Assembly (NCBI GenBank): GCA_018673175.1
Contig: JABHDF010000074.1
Location: forward strand, 1-43,546
Direction: 5' to 3'
Source of the DNA: Rhodobiaceae bacterium
GTDB taxonomy: Bacteria > Pseudomonadota > Alphaproteobacteria > RS24
Length of the DNA stretch: 43,546 nucleotides
Positions within the stretch are counted from its first letter, which is position 1; each line of letters starts with the position of its first letter. Positions 41,457 to 43,546 of the stretch are shown here, piece by piece. Below the pieces are notes generated by a model that was not told where the DNA came from, did no database searches, and saw only the letters and a list, made by a program, of their open reading frames with translations. The position numbers and the translations under genes were made by a program.

Positions 41457-41471
41457 TGCGCTGCCAGCGCA
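41457..41471. promoter_or_regulatory. 15-bp palindrome ahead of the P450 gene
   Basis: TGCGCTG-C-CAGCGCA is a perfect 7-1-7 palindrome, 51 bases before the P450 start and 26 bases after the desaturase stop on the same strand. No T-run follows on the minus strand, so it is more likely an operator than a terminator. Confidence 0.4.
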
Positions 41472-41496
41472 AGATGAAAATGTGCAAAAATCCGAT

Positions 41497-42372
41497 TTAT
41501 ACAAGCGTGCTTTTGCGCGCTTTCAAAATGGGATAAAGCTCGCGCAAAGCCGCAGGCGTTTTATCGAGAGGAATACGCGGGTGCAAATGATGCGCGATAT
41601 GCGCCGTCATGCCCAGCGAACTCCAAACCCCGCCCCAGCTGCGAAACGCGCGTGTGTCTTTATATCGACCCACTTGATGGCCGGGAAAATGCGGCAACCA
41701 CGACAGATAAACGCGAATATAAATCACCGCCATTTTCAGCGGCAACCACCACAACAGCAGAGCTTCCAAAGCTTTGCCATGATAGGCGCAGAAAAACAGC
41801 ACGCCGAAATGCGCCACCGTAATGCCCACTTGCTCCAACAAAGCCCGTTCGGTTTCTGGCGTGCCAAGGCGTGCCAAGCAGCTGCGATAGCTGGCCGCGC
41901 CTTCAGAGCCCGGCTGATAAGACTGGATATTGGTCCAAATATTGCCGAGCAAAGTTTTGCTATTGTTAAAAATCTGGTCGGGGTCGAGACCCGGTTTATT
42001 GGTGTGTTTATGGTGTTCCAAATGCGTCAGGCGCAAGGCGCGATAGCCATAGGCCAGCGGCAGCACAGAAATATGGCCAATGGCTTCGTTGAGCCAACGC
42101 AGTTTTTGGCCAGGGCGCGCATAAATATCATGTTGCGCTTCATGGCTTGGCAAATACGACAAGATGATGTTGAGAAGGGCGATGGGAAACGCCACCCAAA
42201 GCGATAGCGTGCCAGTCATAACCAAAGGCCACAGCGCTACCCAGCAGCTGATATTTAAAATCGGCCAAATCACCATGGGAATGGACAATTTATCGATATA
42301 TTTGCGCGCAATATCGCGCTCCATCCGAATAAGTTCGGCTTCGCTTAATTGGGTCAAATCTTGAGAACTCAT
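41497..42372 (-). CDS. Membrane fatty acid desaturase
   Basis: A 291-residue di-iron membrane desaturase of the COG3239 group. The three histidine boxes are H77-x3-H81 (SHEAQH), H117-x2-H120-H121 (THLEHH) and H258-x2-H261-H262 (HIAHHLH), set between four or more hydrophobic helices. It desaturates or hydroxylates an acyl chain or a related lipid. Two upstream ATGs exist, but ATG 42372 overlaps the preceding stop as ATGA and has AGGA 8 bases upstream, so I use it. The P450 gene follows 90 bases downstream. Confidence 0.9.
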   Translation of the reverse strand: MSSQDLTQLSEAELIRMERDIARKYIDKLSIPMVIWPILNISCWVALWPLVMTGTLSLWVAFPIALLNIILSYLPSHEAQHDIYARPGQKLRWLNEAIGHISVLPLAYGYRALRLTHLEHHKHTNKPGLDPDQIFNNSKTLLGNIWTNIQSYQPGSEGAASYRSCLARLGTPETERALLEQVGITVAHFGVLFFCAYHGKALEALLLWWLPLKMAVIYIRVYLSWLPHFPGHQVGRYKDTRAFRSWGGVWSSLGMTAHIAHHLHPRIPLDKTPAALRELYPILKARKSTLV

Positions 42373-42581
42373 ATCCATCTTCCTGTTTTCCAAGCCACCA
42401 GCCCGTAAAGCCCCCCAAACACCATGCAGCCGCCATAGACGTGGCTGACCTCGGTGGTGGCGGGCAGGGGCAAGTAGCTATTTAGCGGTGAGCGAAAATA
42501 AATCTCGGCCAAAACCGGCCCCAAAAATCCAATACCGAACCAAACGGGCAGGAGGTCGAGAAATTTTTCAATAAAAGCCAT
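42369..42581 (-). CDS. Small 2-helix membrane protein
   Basis: A 70-residue protein with two predicted helices, at about residues 8-28 and 46-63, and a polar linker (FRSPLNSYLPLPATTEVSH). I recognise no family. It starts 4 bases after the metY-like gene and its stop overlaps the desaturase start (ATGA). That coupling suggests it works with the desaturase, perhaps as an accessory subunit. The longer open frame to 42662 runs into metY and is not used. The ribosome site is weak. Confidence 0.65.
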   Translation of the reverse strand: MAFIEKFLDLLPVWFGIGFLGPVLAEIYFRSPLNSYLPLPATTEVSHVYGGCMVFGGLYGLVAWKTGRWI

Positions 42582-42585
42582 GCGC

Positions 42586-43546
42586 TTAAACTTTCGAGAG
42601 CGCTTGCGAAATATCGGCGATAATATCATCGATATGTTCGATGCCGATAGACAAGCGCACATAGCCCGGGGTTACGCCCGAGGCCATTTGGTCTTCGGCC
42701 GAGAGCTGACTATGCGTGGTGCTAGCCGGATGAATGGCCAGCGAGCGCGCATCGCCAATATTGGCCACGTGATACAAAAGCTTCAAATTATCGATGAATT
42801 TTTTGCCAGCTTCCATGCCGCCTTCCAGCTCAAAGCCCATCAGGGCGCCATAGCCACCGTTCATCACAGCATCGGCACGGGCCCGCATTTCGCCATCCAT
42901 GAGCGATGGGTGAATGACTTTGGTGACGCCTTTTTGGCTCCCTAGCCAAGCCGCGACTTGATTGGCATTTTCGCAATGCGCCTTCATCCGCAGCGCCAAA
43001 GTTTCCATACCTTGCAGGAACATAAACGCATTAAACGGCGACATCGCGGCGCCCATATCGCGCAGCAATGTGGTACGGGCTTTCAAAATATAAGCAATCG
43101 GCCCCAAAGGTTTGGCCGCTTCGCTCCATACCGCGCCATGATAAGACGGGTCGGGCGAGTTCAAAGTCGGTTGGCGATCGCCGGCCGCTTCCCAATCGAA
43201 ATTCCCGCCATCGACAATCACGCCGCCAATGGAAGTGCCATGGCCGCCGATATATTTGGTTGTCGAATAAACCACCACAGCGGCGCCATGGTCGAACGGG
43301 CGACACAGAGTTGGCGCGGCCGTATTATCCATAATCAGCGGAATGCCACGGGCGCGGCCAATGTCGGCGACTTGCTGAATGGGAAACACGTTGAGTTTCG
43401 GGTTGGGCAAAGTTTCCGCATAAAAGGCGCGGGTTTTATCATCCACGGCATCGGCGAAAGATTGCGGGTCGCTAGGGTCGGCAAAGCGCCCTTCAATGCC
43501 CATGTCTTTCATGGTGTTGGCAAACAAGTTCCACGTGCCACCATAG
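42586..43546 (-). CDS. metY: O-acetylhomoserine sulfhydrylase-type PLP enzyme (5' end outside window)
   Basis: The window ends inside this gene. The 320-residue visible part is the C-terminal three quarters of a Cys/Met-metabolism PLP enzyme. The frame stays open to the edge, with Y-G-G-T-W-N-L-F before the first internal start-like TTG, which matches the LYGGTYNLF block of O-acetylhomoserine (thiol)-lyases. The PLP lysine is in YSTTKYIGGHG, and SIGIEHIDDIIADI is the typical end. It would make homocysteine from O-acetylhomoserine and sulfide. The gene symbol is the best guess; a close relative such as methionine gamma-lyase cannot be excluded. Confidence 0.85.
   Translation of the reverse strand, partial: YGGTWNLFANTMKDMGIEGRFADPSDPQSFADAVDDKTRAFYAETLPNPKLNVFPIQQVADIGRARGIPLIMDNTAAPTLCRPFDHGAAVVVYSTTKYIGGHGTSIGGVIVDGGNFDWEAAGDRQPTLNSPDPSYHGAVWSEAAKPLGPIAYILKARTTLLRDMGAAMSPFNAFMFLQGMETLALRMKAHCENANQVAAWLGSQKGVTKVIHPSLMDGEMRARADAVMNGGYGALMGFELEGGMEAGKKFIDNLKLLYHVANIGDARSLAIHPASTTHSQLSAEDQMASGVTPGYVRLSIGIEHIDDIIADISQALSKV

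Noticed and set aside
1-43546. CRISPR arrays, rRNA genes, insertion sequences, toxin-antitoxin pairs and origins of replication.
   Set aside because: No spaced identical repeats, no conserved rRNA sequence, no transposase and no paired toxin-antitoxin genes could be recognised.

Overview
The window reads as one stretch of a compact bacterial chromosome, most likely from a free-living, probably marine alphaproteobacterium. The support is the style of the proteins (cytochrome c-556 type c', CYP153-like P450, DUF1538/PII pair, Mak-type ROK kinase, several glutathione S-transferases), moderate GC, very short intergenic gaps and many ATGA/TAATG start-stop overlaps. I could not compute a phylogeny, so the lineage is an inference. 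There are 44 protein-coding genes (two cut by the window edges) and one tRNA. I see no rRNA, CRISPR array, insertion sequence or intact prophage.

Region 1 (1-9.3 kb): the end of an MFS transporter, a NUDT19-like Nudix hydrolase convergent with NAD kinase, glycerol kinase, a class II aldolase/adducin protein and a periplasmic cytochrome c'. These meet a minus-strand operon of a YtcJ-type amidohydrolase, a COG0523 (CobW-like) metal GTPase and a cytochrome b561, all joined by overlapping stop and start codons. Region 2 (8.5-15.3 kb): a GST, a duplicated DUF1538 membrane protein followed by two small PII-like proteins (one with a repetitive Lys/Pro/Ala tail), a flavoprotein plus DUF2855 pair, and another GST. 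Region 3 (15.4-16.0 kb): tRNA-Thr(UGU) followed by an orphan AlpA-like excisionase/regulator and a perfect 8-3-8 hairpin, which looks like the scar of an integrative element. Region 4 (16-30.5 kb): oxidative and lipid metabolism, with a FAD monooxygenase, an outer membrane DUF481 protein, an acyl-CoA synthetase-MFS-SDR operon with a palindromic operator candidate, a DadA-like oxidase, quinone oxidoreductase, a TauD-type dioxygenase, an SDR that lacks its catalytic Tyr and Lys, an AlkB-type repair dioxygenase, a GST and a FATP-type acyl-CoA synthetase.

Region 5 (30.5-38.2 kb) is the most interesting. A minus-strand operon encodes a fatty acid hydroxylase-family membrane protein, a Gfo/Idh/MocA protein, an aldo/keto reductase, an SsuD-like sulfonate monooxygenase, a Mak-type sugar kinase and a rhodanese. 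It diverges from a cytoplasmic GH3 glycosidase. The combination resembles the logic of oxygenolytic sulfosugar (sulfoquinovose) breakdown: release the sugar sulfonate, desulfonate it with flavin and O2, reduce the resulting 6-aldehyde, phosphorylate the sugar. That assignment is a hypothesis. Region 6 (38.2-43.5 kb): another minus-strand run with the start of an O-acetylhomoserine sulfhydrylase-type enzyme, a 70-residue membrane protein, a membrane desaturase, a CYP153-like P450 and a natural fusion of a Gfo/Idh/MocA domain to an aldo/keto reductase domain, the same two modules that occur as separate overlapping genes in region 5.

Taken together the genes suggest an aerobic heterotroph that uses lipids, hydrocarbons, glycerol and glycosides and has plenty of flavin, Fe(II)/2-oxoglutarate and heme oxygenases. 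Apart from the AlpA-like protein I recognise no transcription factor, so control must come mostly from regulators encoded elsewhere.
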